Shown piece after piece: positions 16,674 through 25,113 of a stretch of DNA of 45,262 bases; position 1 is the stretch's first letter; every line of letters begins with the position of its first letter. Source of the stretch: an uncultured Blautia sp. (GTDB lineage: Bacteria > Bacillota > Clostridia > Lachnospirales > Lachnospiraceae); NCBI GenBank assembly GCA_900541345.1, contig UQJE01000012.1, positions 1 to 45,262 of the forward strand. Direction: 5' to 3'. The notes under the pieces are model-generated. The model made no database searches, was not told the origin of the DNA, and worked only from the letters and a program-made list of their open reading frames with translations. A program made the position numbers and the translations under genes.

Positions 16674-17534
16674 TTACAGAGCTTCCCATCTGCCGGATGC
16701 ACCGCATGGAAGGACAAGACCGTTTGAGGAAACAGGAAGACCGATTTCCTGGGAATCTACACGTCCGTTAAACTTCTTAAGCTCTGTGGCAAGCATATAA
16801 GTAAGTACAGCCGGGGCAAGACCGGTTGTGTAGGAATTAATAAGGAAAAATAAAGGCTTATCGCTTAAAATTTTTGTACAGAGTTTTACAAGAGGATGAA
16901 TGGCATCCTCAATCTTCCAGATTTCTCCTTTAGGTCCTCTTCCGTAAGAAGGAGGATCCATAATGATTGCGTCGTAGTGATTTCCTCTTCGGATTTCGCG
17001 TTCTACAAATTTGACACAGTCGTCCACAAGCCAGCGGATAGGAGCATCTCCAAGACCGGAGGCAAGTGCGTTTTCTTTTGCCCAGGAAACCATTCCCTTT
17101 GATGCGTCTACATGAGTAACAGAAGCGCCTGCTGCAGCAGCAGCAAGGGTTGCGCCGCCTGTGTATGCAAAAAGATTTAAAACTTTAACAGGACGTCCTG
17201 CGTTTCTGATTTTATCTCCGAACCAGTCCCAGTTTGCAGCCTGTTCCGGAAACAGTCCGGTGTGCTTGAAGCTGAATGGTTTTAAGTGGAAGGTAAGCTC
17301 CTTATAATGAATGTCCCACTGTTCCGGAAGGTCGAAAAATTCCCATTCGCCGCCGCCTTTTTTGCTTCGGTGATAATGACCGTTCATTTTTTTCCAGCCT
17401 TTGTGGGTTTTGGGTGTATCCCAGATAACCTGCGGGTCCGGGCGGACAAGAAGATAATCTCCCCATCTCTCCAGTTTTTCTCCACAGGAAGTATCAATGA
17501 CTTCATATTCTTTCCAGCCATCTGCTATCCACAT
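16674..17534 (-). CDS. RlmI-like class I SAM-dependent methyltransferase
   Basis: 286-residue cytoplasmic methyltransferase of the COG1092/RlmI-like group. The SAM-binding motif I is VLNLFAYTGGATLAAAAAGA (about residues 118-137), with the acidic motif VTHVDASKG after it. The catalytic-type motif MDPPSYGRG (about 192-200) is the one used by rRNA cytosine-5 methyltransferases of this group. The N-terminal PUA domain of true RlmI is missing, so the RNA substrate cannot be assigned. It is the first gene of the minus-strand pair with YitT. Confidence 0.82.
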   Translation of the reverse strand: MWIADGWKEYEVIDTSCGEKLERWGDYLLVRPDPQVIWDTPKTHKGWKKMNGHYHRSKKGGGEWEFFDLPEQWDIHYKELTFHLKPFSFKHTGLFPEQAANWDWFGDKIRNAGRPVKVLNLFAYTGGATLAAAAAGASVTHVDASKGMVSWAKENALASGLGDAPIRWLVDDCVKFVEREIRRGNHYDAIIMDPPSYGRGPKGEIWKIEDAIHPLVKLCTKILSDKPLFFLINSYTTGLAPAVLTYMLATELKKFNGRVDSQEIGLPVSSNGLVLPCGASGRWEAL

Positions 17535-17574
17535 AATTGTTGTAACCTCTTTCTTTTTTCTTTTAATACATCCT

Positions 17575-17603
17575 ATTATAACATATCCCTCGTTATTTTA
17601 ACA
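17575..17603 (-). promoter_or_regulatory. Possible promoter of the methyltransferase-yitT pair
   Basis: On the minus strand TATAAT is at 17580-17575 and a weak -35 (TGTTAA) lies 17 bases upstream. It is about 40 bases upstream of the ATG. Only the -10 is convincing. Confidence 0.4.
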
Positions 17604-17632
17604 TCAGGAATTAAAAAAAGCCCAGAACAGGC

Positions 17633-17662
17633 TTGACAATCAGGACTTTACCATACTAAAAT
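17633..17662 (+). promoter_or_regulatory. Promoter of the aminotransferase gene
   Basis: TTGACA (17633-17638), 18-base spacer, TAAAAT (17657-17662), about 40 bases before the ATG. A consensus -35 makes this one of the clearer promoters in the window. Confidence 0.7.
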
Positions 17663-17703
17663 GTATGAGAAAAAGGCGAAAGAGTGGCATGAGGAGGATT
17701 ATT

Positions 17704-18990
17704 ATGAAAAAATACAGTGAAATGAGCAGAGAAGAGCTTCTTTCCTTAAAGAAAGAACTGGAGCAGCAGTATGAAGAGGTAAAAGCCCAGGGCCTTGCCC
17801 TTGATATGTCCCGCGGAAAACCGGGAGTGGAGCAGCTTAATCTTTCAATGGGAATGATGGACGTTCTTGCAGGAGGCGCAGAGCTTAAATGTGAGACAGG
17901 CGTAGACTGCCGTAATTATGGTGTGATTGACGGTATTCCGGAAGCAAAACGCCTTCTCGGAGAAATGTCAGAGGTTGACCCGGAGCACATTATTATTTAT
18001 GGAAACTCCAGTCTGAATGTCATGTTTGATTCTATTGCACGTTCCATGACACATGGCGTAATGGGAAACACTCCGTGGTGCAAGCTGGACAAAGTAAAAT
18101 TCCTCTGTCCGGTACCGGGTTATGACCGCCACTTTAAAATTACAGAATATTTTGGAATTGAGATGATCAATGTACCGATGACTCCGGAAGGACCGGATAT
18201 GGATATGGTGGAAAAGCTGGTAAGTGAAGACGATGCCATTAAAGGAATCTGGTGTGTACCGAAATATTCCAATCCTCAAGGCTATACTTATTCAAAAGAG
18301 ACCGTAGATCGTTTTGCAAGATTAAAACCGGCAGCTCCTGACTTCCGTATTTACTGGGATAATGCGTACAGCATTCATCACCTTTATGATGATAATCAGG
18401 ATTTCCTGGAGGAGATTCTGGCAGAGTGTGCAAAAGCAGGAAATCCGGATCTAGTATATAAATTTACTTCTACTTCAAAGGTAAGCTTCCCAGGTTCCGG
18501 TATCGCAGCTGTTGCAGCATCCAAGGCAAATCTTGAAGATTTTCGCCAGTATATGCAGATTCAGACAATCGGTCACGATAAGCTGAATCAGCTTCGTCAC
18601 GTGCGCTTCTTCAAAAATCTTGAGGGACTTCATGCACACATGAGAAAACATGCGGATATTATCCGTCCGAAATTTGAGCTTGTTCTTGAGACGCTGGAAA
18701 GAGAACTGGAAGGTCTTGGAATCGGTGAGTGGACAAAACCGCATGGCGGATACTTTATCTCCTTTGATTCTATGGAAGGCTGCGCAAAATCAATCGTAGA
18801 AAAAGCAAAAGAGGCAGGAGTTGTCATGACAGGAGCAGGAGCAACTTATCCATACGGAAAAGACCCGAAAGATTCCAACATCCGTATAGCGCCTACATTC
18901 CCGTCTCTTGAAGAATTGAAGAAAGCAGCAGAAGTTTTTGTTCTCTGCGTAAAACTTGCAAGTGTGGAGAAATTACTTGCACAGGCATAA
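17704..18990 (+). CDS. Aspartate aminotransferase-like PLP enzyme (subgroup Ic)
   Basis: 428-residue cytoplasmic fold-type I aminotransferase. The N-terminal LDMSRGKPGVEQLNLS and the general sequence resemble the Asp_aminotransf/MocR-like group that includes the mycobacterial aspartate aminotransferase. The PLP lysine is K259 in TSTSKVSFPGSG; the cofactor-contacting Asn/Tyr stretch is YWDNAYSIHH. It would interconvert aspartate/oxaloacetate and glutamate/2-oxoglutarate. The start is ATG 17704, behind GAGGAGG. No terminator separates it from the cell-wall gene 30 bases downstream, so it may be cotranscribed with the peptidoglycan genes. Substrate specificity is inferred. Confidence 0.85.
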   Translation: MKKYSEMSREELLSLKKELEQQYEEVKAQGLALDMSRGKPGVEQLNLSMGMMDVLAGGAELKCETGVDCRNYGVIDGIPEAKRLLGEMSEVDPEHIIIYGNSSLNVMFDSIARSMTHGVMGNTPWCKLDKVKFLCPVPGYDRHFKITEYFGIEMINVPMTPEGPDMDMVEKLVSEDDAIKGIWCVPKYSNPQGYTYSKETVDRFARLKPAAPDFRIYWDNAYSIHHLYDDNQDFLEEILAECAKAGNPDLVYKFTSTSKVSFPGSGIAAVAASKANLEDFRQYMQIQTIGHDKLNQLRHVRFFKNLEGLHAHMRKHADIIRPKFELVLETLERELEGLGIGEWTKPHGGYFISFDSMEGCAKSIVEKAKEAGVVMTGAGATYPYGKDPKDSNIRIAPTFPSLEELKKAAEVFVLCVKLASVEKLLAQA

Positions 18991-19020
18991 GATATAGTAA
19001 GAAAGCGCTGAGGTTAAAAA

Positions 19021-20418
19021 ATGACAGAAGAAAAGACAGGAATGAGTACAGGGAGAAAGGTGCTTATAGCTCTTATCGTTGTATTTCTCCTTCTTACGGC
19101 TGCTGCGTACTTTTATGGCGTATCGTACTTTGGCAGCCATTTTCTGCCTGGCTCTTATATAAACGGTCTGAACTGCTCTTATATGACTGCGGATGAGGCA
19201 GAAAACCTTCTTACAGAAAAGATAAAAACATATGCCCTCACACTCGAGACAAAAAATAACGGTCAGGAGGGCATTACTGCAAAAGAGATGGGACTTTCCT
19301 ATAAAGGGGAAGGAAGCGTGCAGGCGCTTCTTCAAAACCAGGAAAAAGGAAGATGGTTCCTCTCTTTTTCAGAAAAGAAAGAATACCAGGCTTCCGGGGC
19401 AGTAGTCTATAATGAAGAAATGGTTCGAACGGCCATTGAAGGACTTTTCTGTGTGCAGAACGCACAGGAACCTGTGGATGCATCCATAAAAGAAACAGAA
19501 GCAGGATATGAGATTGTACCGGAGACAGAAGGAAATGCCCCGGACAAAGAAAAACTTTTAAACTCTGTGGTGCAGTGCGCGCTTTTGGGAGAGACAAGGC
19601 TTAATCTTGAAGAAGAAGGCTGTTATAAAAAACCTTCTGTTTATCAGAGTGATGAGAATCTGAAAAAAGACTGCGACCGTCTGAACAAACTTACAGATGT
19701 AGTCATTACATACGATTTCGCAGATAAGACAGAAACAGTTGACAGAAGCGTAATCAAAAGCTGGATTGTAAGAGGGGAAGACGGAAGCTACACTCTTGAT
19801 AAAGAAAAGGCGGCAGAATACGTAAATAATCTTGGTTATAAATACGACACCTTTGGCTGTACAAGGGATTTTCGTACATATGACGGAAGAATCGTCACCA
19901 TATCCGGAGGCGATTATGGATGGGCGATCGATCAGGAGGCAGAGACAGAGGCTCTTTATCAAGCCATATTAAACGGGGAAACCCAGGTGAGAGAGCCAAT
20001 TTATGCCTATTCTGCATGGAGTCGGGATACCACAAACGATATAGGATATACTTATGTGGAAATCGACCTTACCAATCAGAGAATGGTCTTTTATAAAGAC
20101 GGAGTTCCGGTTGTAGATACGCCGGTTGTGACAGGACACCCGGGAAATACAGATACAGCCACTCCTGTAGGCTGTTATGCGATAGATGCAAAACAGTCTC
20201 CGGCTACGCTTACAGGGGAGGATTACGAAGCACCAGTTACATTCTGGCTTCCTTTTGCAGGAAATGTGGGAATACACGATGCATCCTGGAGGACAGAATT
20301 CGGAGGAACCCTCTATATGACAGAAGGTTCTCACGGCTGTGTCAATACGCCTTATGGGCAGGCACAGATCATATATAATAACATTGAAATCGGTGCGCCG
20401 GTTATTGTTTATCAGTAA
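19021..20418 (+). CDS. L,D-transpeptidase (YkuD family) with a YoaR-like N-terminal region
   Basis: 465-residue membrane-anchored cell-wall enzyme. A short basic cytoplasmic end is followed by one membrane segment (about 13-35). A long extracellular region contains peptidoglycan-binding-4/YoaR-like repeats (about 60-300; GLNCSYMTADEAENLL-like). The C-terminal YkuD catalytic domain has H in NVGIHDASWR and C440 in SHGCVNTP. It forms 3-3 cross-links or attaches proteins to the wall. GAGGT precedes the ATG. Ddl and MurF follow directly, placing it in a peptidoglycan cluster. Confidence 0.92.
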   Translation: MTEEKTGMSTGRKVLIALIVVFLLLTAAAYFYGVSYFGSHFLPGSYINGLNCSYMTADEAENLLTEKIKTYALTLETKNNGQEGITAKEMGLSYKGEGSVQALLQNQEKGRWFLSFSEKKEYQASGAVVYNEEMVRTAIEGLFCVQNAQEPVDASIKETEAGYEIVPETEGNAPDKEKLLNSVVQCALLGETRLNLEEEGCYKKPSVYQSDENLKKDCDRLNKLTDVVITYDFADKTETVDRSVIKSWIVRGEDGSYTLDKEKAAEYVNNLGYKYDTFGCTRDFRTYDGRIVTISGGDYGWAIDQEAETEALYQAILNGETQVREPIYAYSAWSRDTTNDIGYTYVEIDLTNQRMVFYKDGVPVVDTPVVTGHPGNTDTATPVGCYAIDAKQSPATLTGEDYEAPVTFWLPFAGNVGIHDASWRTEFGGTLYMTEGSHGCVNTPYGQAQIIYNNIEIGAPVIVYQ

Positions 20419-20446
20419 CAGGGGCAGAAGATAAAGGAGATAAAAA

Positions 20447-21484
20447 ATGAGGATTGTAGTATTAGCAGGGGGAACAAGTACAGAGAGAGCTATTTCTATT
20501 GTTTCAGGAACAGGTATCTGTACAGCTCTTCGTGAAAAAGGACATCAGGCAATTTTGGTGGATGTTTTCGGGGGAATAGAAAATGTGGACTGGGAAAATC
20601 CTTTCCCGGAGGAATATGATGTAGAAGCGGCAAGCGCATACATGAAAAGCTTCGATGAAAAAATCGAGGATATGAAAAAAGAGAGAAAAAGCTTTTTCGG
20701 ACCAAATGTAATCAAGCTTTGCGAACTTTGTGACATTGTATTTCTGGGGCTTCATGGAGCGAACGGAGAAGACGGAAAGCTTCAGGCAGCCTTTGACCTT
20801 ATGGGAATCAAATATACAGGAACAGGATATTTAAGCAGTGCCCTTGCGATGGATAAGGGAATTACAAAGCAGATGTTCCGCATGAACGGCGTTCCAACTC
20901 CCGCAGGAACTTCAATGGAAAAAGCATCCTGTGTAAGAAATCTGGAAGAACTTGGAATGGAGTTTCCGGTTGTTGTAAAAACATGCTGCGGAGGCTCCAG
21001 TGTAGGTGTCTATATTGCAAATGACCAGAAAGAATATGAAGAAGCTCTGGACAATGCATATTCCTATGAAGATGAAGTGGTAGTGGAGGAATATGTAAAG
21101 GGAAGAGAGTTTTCTGTTGCTGTTGTGGATGGAAAAGCATATCCTGTTATTGAGATTGCGCCTCTTCAGGGATTTTATGATTACAAAAATAAATATCAGC
21201 CGGGTTCTACTGTGGAAACATGCCCTGCTGAAATTTCGGATGAACTTACAGAAAAGATGCAGCGTCATGCAGAGGCAGGAGCGAAGGCCCTTTCTCTGGA
21301 AGCTTACAGCCGTCTTGATTTCATCATGAAAGAAAACGGAGATATGTACTGCCTTGAGGCAAACACACTTCCCGGAATGACACCGACAAGTCTGATTCCT
21401 CAGGAAGCAAAGGTACTTGGAATTGATTATCCTTCTCTCTGCGAGGAGCTGATTCGCGTTTCCATGAAAAAGTATGAGAAATAA
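20447..21484 (+). CDS. ddl: D-alanine--D-alanine ligase
   Basis: 345-residue cytoplasmic ATP-grasp enzyme that makes the D-Ala-D-Ala dipeptide. The N-terminal GGTSTERAIS replaces the usual GGxSxEHEVS. The ATP-grasp core is seen at VVVKTCCGGSSVGV, EEYVKGREFSVAVVDG and LDFIMKENGDMYCLEANTLPGM (quoted in part), with the metal-binding E/N in EANTLPG. It begins behind AAGGAGAT. murF, whose product adds this dipeptide to the UDP-MurNAc-tripeptide, starts 20 bases after it. Confidence 0.95.
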   Translation: MRIVVLAGGTSTERAISIVSGTGICTALREKGHQAILVDVFGGIENVDWENPFPEEYDVEAASAYMKSFDEKIEDMKKERKSFFGPNVIKLCELCDIVFLGLHGANGEDGKLQAAFDLMGIKYTGTGYLSSALAMDKGITKQMFRMNGVPTPAGTSMEKASCVRNLEELGMEFPVVVKTCCGGSSVGVYIANDQKEYEEALDNAYSYEDEVVVEEYVKGREFSVAVVDGKAYPVIEIAPLQGFYDYKNKYQPGSTVETCPAEISDELTEKMQRHAEAGAKALSLEAYSRLDFIMKENGDMYCLEANTLPGMTPTSLIPQEAKVLGIDYPSLCEELIRVSMKKYEK

Positions 21485-21504
21485 AGGGATAAAGTGGTGA
21501 AAAT

Positions 21505-22875
21505 ATGAAAAGTTTAACCTTGGAAAATATTACACGGGTATGCGGCGGAGTGTATCACGGAAACAGCAGCCTTCTTCAGAAAGAAGTTTCTTCCATTACA
21601 ACAGACAGCCGTAAAGTGGAAGCGGACAGCCTCTTTGTTCCTATTGTGGGAGAACGTGTGGATGCTCATAAATTTATTCCCCAGGTAATGGAAGCGGGAG
21701 CCCTTGTTACTCTCTCAGAAAAGGTTCTGGAGGACGTTCCTTATCCGTACATTCTTGTGGAATCTTCTCTTCAGGCAGTGAAAGACATTGCAGAATTTTA
21801 TCTTGAAGAGCTTTCGATTCCTGTTGTTGGAATTACAGGAAGTGTTGGGAAAACAAGTACAAAGGAAGTGATAGCTTCTGTTCTGAAGGAAAAATACCGT
21901 ACGTTAAAGACACAGGGTAATTTCAATAATGAGCTTGGTCTTCCTCTCACGGTTTTCCGCCTTCGTGAAGAAGATGAAATTGCAGTTCTGGAAATGGGAA
22001 TCAGTGATTTTGGCGAGATGAGCCGCCTTGGAAAGATTGCAAAGCCGGATACAAGCGTGATTACAAATATAGGGACGTGCCATCTGGAAAACCTGGGAGA
22101 CAGGGACGGTGTTTTAAAAGCCAAGACAGAGGTTTTTGATTATGTGAAGCCGGGCGGACATATTGTATTAAACGGAGATGACGACAAGCTTTCCACAGTA
22201 AAAGAGCATAATGGAATCTGTCCTGTATTTTTTGGAATGACAGAAGGACAGGATGTATATGCAGATGAAGTGGTAAGCAGAGGATTAAAGGGAATGACCT
22301 GCCGCATTCATATGGGCGGGGAAAGCTTTGTTGTGGATATCCCAATGCCTGGACGTCACATGGTGTATAATGCGCTGGCAGCAGCGGCAGTGGGCAGAAT
22401 TTACGGGCTTACAAAGGAACAGATTAAAGCCGGTATTGAAAGCCTTGAGCCTGTAAGCGGCCGTTTTAAGATGATTGAAACAGAAAAACTTCTGATTGTG
22501 GACGACTGTTACAATGCGAATCCCATGTCTATGAAGGCCTCTCTTGATGTGCTAAGGGACGGTGCGGGAAGAAGAGTTGCGATTCTCGGCGATATGGGAG
22601 AACTTGGAAAAGATGAAGTGAAGCTTCATGAAGAAGTTGGTGTTCACGCAGGGGACTGCGGCATAGATGTATGTATCTGCGTGGGAAGTCTCTGTAAGCA
22701 TATGGCAGAGAAGGCGAAGGAGACAAATCCTGACCTTACTGTGATTTATGAGCCGGACAGAGAAAGTCTTCTTAAAAATCTGGAATCTTATATCCGGACG
22801 GGAGATACGGTTCTTGTGAAAGCTTCTCACTTTATGAAATTTGAGGAAGTAGTGGAAGCTCTTTCAAAATTATAG
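21505..22875 (+). CDS. murF: UDP-N-acetylmuramoyl-tripeptide--D-alanyl-D-alanine ligase MurF
   Basis: 456-residue cytoplasmic Mur ligase. The N-terminal UDP-binding domain has TTDSRKVEADSLFVPI, the P-loop is GITGSVGKTSTKE (near residue 110), and the central domain has NFNNELGLPLT and EMGISDFGEM. The C-terminal domain has VDDCYNANPMSM, which is specific to MurF. It joins D-Ala-D-Ala, made by the preceding ddl product, to the muramyl tripeptide. It is the last gene of the cluster; a terminator follows 6 bases after the stop. Confidence 0.96.
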   Translation: MKSLTLENITRVCGGVYHGNSSLLQKEVSSITTDSRKVEADSLFVPIVGERVDAHKFIPQVMEAGALVTLSEKVLEDVPYPYILVESSLQAVKDIAEFYLEELSIPVVGITGSVGKTSTKEVIASVLKEKYRTLKTQGNFNNELGLPLTVFRLREEDEIAVLEMGISDFGEMSRLGKIAKPDTSVITNIGTCHLENLGDRDGVLKAKTEVFDYVKPGGHIVLNGDDDKLSTVKEHNGICPVFFGMTEGQDVYADEVVSRGLKGMTCRIHMGGESFVVDIPMPGRHMVYNALAAAAVGRIYGLTKEQIKAGIESLEPVSGRFKMIETEKLLIVDDCYNANPMSMKASLDVLRDGAGRRVAILGDMGELGKDEVKLHEEVGVHAGDCGIDVCICVGSLCKHMAEKAKETNPDLTVIYEPDRESLLKNLESYIRTGDTVLVKASHFMKFEEVVEALSKL

Positions 22876-22881
22876 GATTTT

Positions 22882-22922
22882 ACGGGAAGCATGGCGAAGA
22901 GCTGTGCTTCCCGTTTCTTTTT
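22882..22922 (+). terminator. Intrinsic terminator after murF
   Basis: ACGGGAAGCA (22882-22891) and TGCTTCCCGT (22905-22914) form a perfect 10-bp stem with a 13-base loop, followed by TTCTTTTT. Confidence 0.92.
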
Positions 22923-22947
22923 GCGAGAATTTGACGAACGATTTTTG

Positions 22948-22982
22948 TTTCCACCGGAGGGCTTCGGCTGTATAATGGAAAC
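22948..22982 (+). promoter_or_regulatory. Promoter with overlapping palindrome upstream of the 23050 membrane protein
   Basis: TTTCCA (22948-22953), 17-base spacer, TATAAT (22971-22976). GTTTCCA (22947-22953) and TGGAAAC (22976-22982) form an inverted repeat that spans both promoter elements, which could be a repressor site or chance. Confidence 0.4.
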
Positions 22983-23049
22983 AGGGCGCAGGGGTAAAAG
23001 CAGCCTGAACTTTTACGTTCCTGCCCGCAATGTATTAAAGGAGGGGATT

Positions 23050-23637
23050 ATGCTGGAAAAAATCATGAACCTGCATATACTGCTCTACGGCATGGCTGGT
23101 CTTGGAACCGTGGGAGCTGTTGGAATGCTGGCTACACATCTGAACTACAGAAGAAGAATGAAACATACAGGACAGATGACAAACTTAAAGGAAAAATGGC
23201 TGAACCTCTGGAAGACAAGGGACAGACTTTTAAACCGCATGAACCGACTGGTGTGGTATCCGTCGCTTTTCTGTACGATATGCCTTTTTGCGGCATTATT
23301 TCTTACTACGAAGCTTGAGATTTCCGGACTTCCTTTAAACTATCTGTATGTGGGAGCCTTTGTTCCCGTAGTCCTTCTGCTTCTTCGCCAGGCGCTTGAT
23401 TTTTCGTATAAAGAAGAGCTTGTGATGAATTCGCTCACAGATTATGTGGAACAGATGCGGACGTGGGTAGAAGAAATCCCGGCTCCCAAAAGAATGGAGG
23501 AAGGTCTTCAGGAGGAGGTTGTTGAGAAAATAACAGCCAGTATTCGCCAGACAGCGGCAACAGGCAGCCATTTCAGCAAAATGCTGACTCCTGAGGAAGA
23601 AGAGATCATGAGAGAGATTATCCGGGAATTTATGTGA
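23050..23637 (+). CDS. Uncharacterised three-segment membrane protein
   Basis: 195 residues, function not recognised. Three hydrophobic segments are visible, at about 8-26, 68-88 and 95-114. A basic loop lies between the first two (YRRRMKHT, RDRLLNRMNR). The C-terminal 80 residues are acidic and helical, ending LTPEEEEIMREIIREFM. The start at ATG 23050 follows AAAGGAGGGG; the longer open frame from 22891 would begin inside the murF terminator. It has its own promoter and stands alone between the murF cluster and pgi. Confidence 0.8.
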   Translation: MLEKIMNLHILLYGMAGLGTVGAVGMLATHLNYRRRMKHTGQMTNLKEKWLNLWKTRDRLLNRMNRLVWYPSLFCTICLFAALFLTTKLEISGLPLNYLYVGAFVPVVLLLLRQALDFSYKEELVMNSLTDYVEQMRTWVEEIPAPKRMEEGLQEEVVEKITASIRQTAATGSHFSKMLTPEEEEIMREIIREFM

Positions 23638-23654
23638 TTTTAACAAAGGGATAC

Positions 23655-23683
23655 TTGAGAAATCCGAGGGATTTTGCTATACT
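23655..23683 (+). promoter_or_regulatory. Promoter of pgi
   Basis: TTGAGA (23655-23660), 17-base spacer, TATACT (23678-23683) with an extended -10 TGC directly upstream. About 58 bases before the pgi start. Confidence 0.7.
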
Positions 23684-23741
23684 GAATAATTGATAAGTGA
23701 ACAGTAACAAAAGAATTTCCAGAATTAAAGGAGAGAGAGCC

Positions 23742-25088
23742 ATGAGTAAAGTAACATTCGACTATTCAAAGGCAGGCTGTTTTGTGGCAGAACATGAAGT
23801 TGAGGCTATGAAGAAACTTGCTGAAGCAGCAAAGGAAACTCTTGTTTCCAAAACAGGTGCAGGAAATGATTTCCTCGGCTGGATCGACCTTCCGGTTGAT
23901 TATGACAAAGAAGAATTTGCCCGCATCAAAGAGGCAGCGAAGAAGATTCAGGAGGATTCTGAGGTTTTAATCGTAATCGGAATCGGCGGTTCTTACCTTG
24001 GAGCAAGAGCGGCCATCGAATTTTTAAGACATGGTTTTTATAATAATGTTTCCAAAGAAATCCGTAAAACTCCGGAGATTTATTTCGTAGGAAACTCCAT
24101 CAGCAGCAGCTACATCAAAGGTCTGATGGACGTTGTAGGAGACAGGGATTTCTCCATTAATATTATTTCCAAATCCGGAACTACAACAGAGCCGGCAATC
24201 GCATTCCGTGTATTTAAAGAAATTCTTGAGAAAAAATACGGAAAAGAAGAAGCTGCAAAGAGAATCTACGCAACAACAGATAAAGCGCGCGGAGCTCTGA
24301 AACAGGTTGCAGATGAAGAAGGATATGCAGAGTTTGTTGTACCGGATGATGTAGGCGGACGTTTCTCTGTTCTTACAGCAGTAGGTCTTCTTCCTATCGC
24401 AGTAAGCGGTGCAGATATTGATAAATTAATGGAGGGTGCAGCTTCCGGACGTGACCTTGCTCTGAACAGCCCGTTTGAGGAAAACGATGCTTTAAAATAT
24501 GCTGCAATCCGTAACATTCTTCTCCGTAAAGGAAAAAATGTAGAAGTTCTTGCAAACTATGAGCCGAGCCTTCACTATGTAAATGAGTGGTGGAAACAGC
24601 TTTACGGCGAGAGTGAAGGTAAAGACCAGAAAGGTATTTTTCCGGCAGCAGTTGACCTTACAACAGACCTTCATTCTATGGGACAGTTTATCCAGGACGG
24701 CGCAAGAATCATGTTCGAAACAGTTATGAATGTGGAAAAATCAGGCGCAGAGCTTGTCATCAACGAGGAGCCGGTTGACCTTGACGGACTGAATTATCTT
24801 GCGGGCAAGACAGTTGACTTTGTAAATAAGAGCGCAATGAACGGAACAATCCTTGCACATACAGACGGTAATGTTCCGAATTTAAGAGTAGATATTCCGG
24901 AGCAGAATGAGTTTTATCTGGGACAGCTTTTCTACTTCTTCGAGTTCGCATGTGGTGTAAGCGGCTACATTCTTGGGGTAAATCCGTTTAATCAGCCTGG
25001 TGTTGAGAGTTACAAGAAGAATATGTTCGCACTTCTTGGAAAGCCGGGATTTGAAAAAGAAAGAGAAGAGCTGCTGAAAAGACTGTAA
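23742..25088 (+). CDS. pgi: Glucose-6-phosphate isomerase
   Basis: 448-residue cytoplasmic glycolytic enzyme that interconverts glucose 6-phosphate and fructose 6-phosphate. The sugar-phosphate-binding SIS folds show IGIGGSYLGARAAIEF and SKSGTTTEPAIAFR. The C-terminal catalytic region has HTDGNVPNLRVDIP and GVNPFNQPGVESYKKNMF (quoted in part), matching the short bacterial (Bacillus/Clostridium-type) GPI. The start at ATG 23742 follows GGAGAGAGAG; an in-frame start at 23697 is too close to the promoter. A 12-base palindrome (25083-25094) covers its stop codon but lacks a T-run. Confidence 0.95.
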   Translation: MSKVTFDYSKAGCFVAEHEVEAMKKLAEAAKETLVSKTGAGNDFLGWIDLPVDYDKEEFARIKEAAKKIQEDSEVLIVIGIGGSYLGARAAIEFLRHGFYNNVSKEIRKTPEIYFVGNSISSSYIKGLMDVVGDRDFSINIISKSGTTTEPAIAFRVFKEILEKKYGKEEAAKRIYATTDKARGALKQVADEEGYAEFVVPDDVGGRFSVLTAVGLLPIAVSGADIDKLMEGAASGRDLALNSPFEENDALKYAAIRNILLRKGKNVEVLANYEPSLHYVNEWWKQLYGESEGKDQKGIFPAAVDLTTDLHSMGQFIQDGARIMFETVMNVEKSGAELVINEEPVDLDGLNYLAGKTVDFVNKSAMNGTILAHTDGNVPNLRVDIPEQNEFYLGQLFYFFEFACGVSGYILGVNPFNQPGVESYKKNMFALLGKPGFEKEREELLKRL

Positions 25089-25113
25089 TTACAGCCGCAG
25101 TTTCTATGATAAT

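Noticed and set aside
17611..17634. Minus-strand terminator-like hairpin (AAGCC/GGCTT with T-run) upstream of the methyltransferase promoter
   Set aside because: The stem is only five pairs and there is no minus-strand gene to the right that it would terminate.
18999..19012. Second cre-like core (AAAGCGCT) near the L,D-transpeptidase start
   Set aside because: Only half of the consensus is present and it sits in the ribosome-binding region, so chance is likely.
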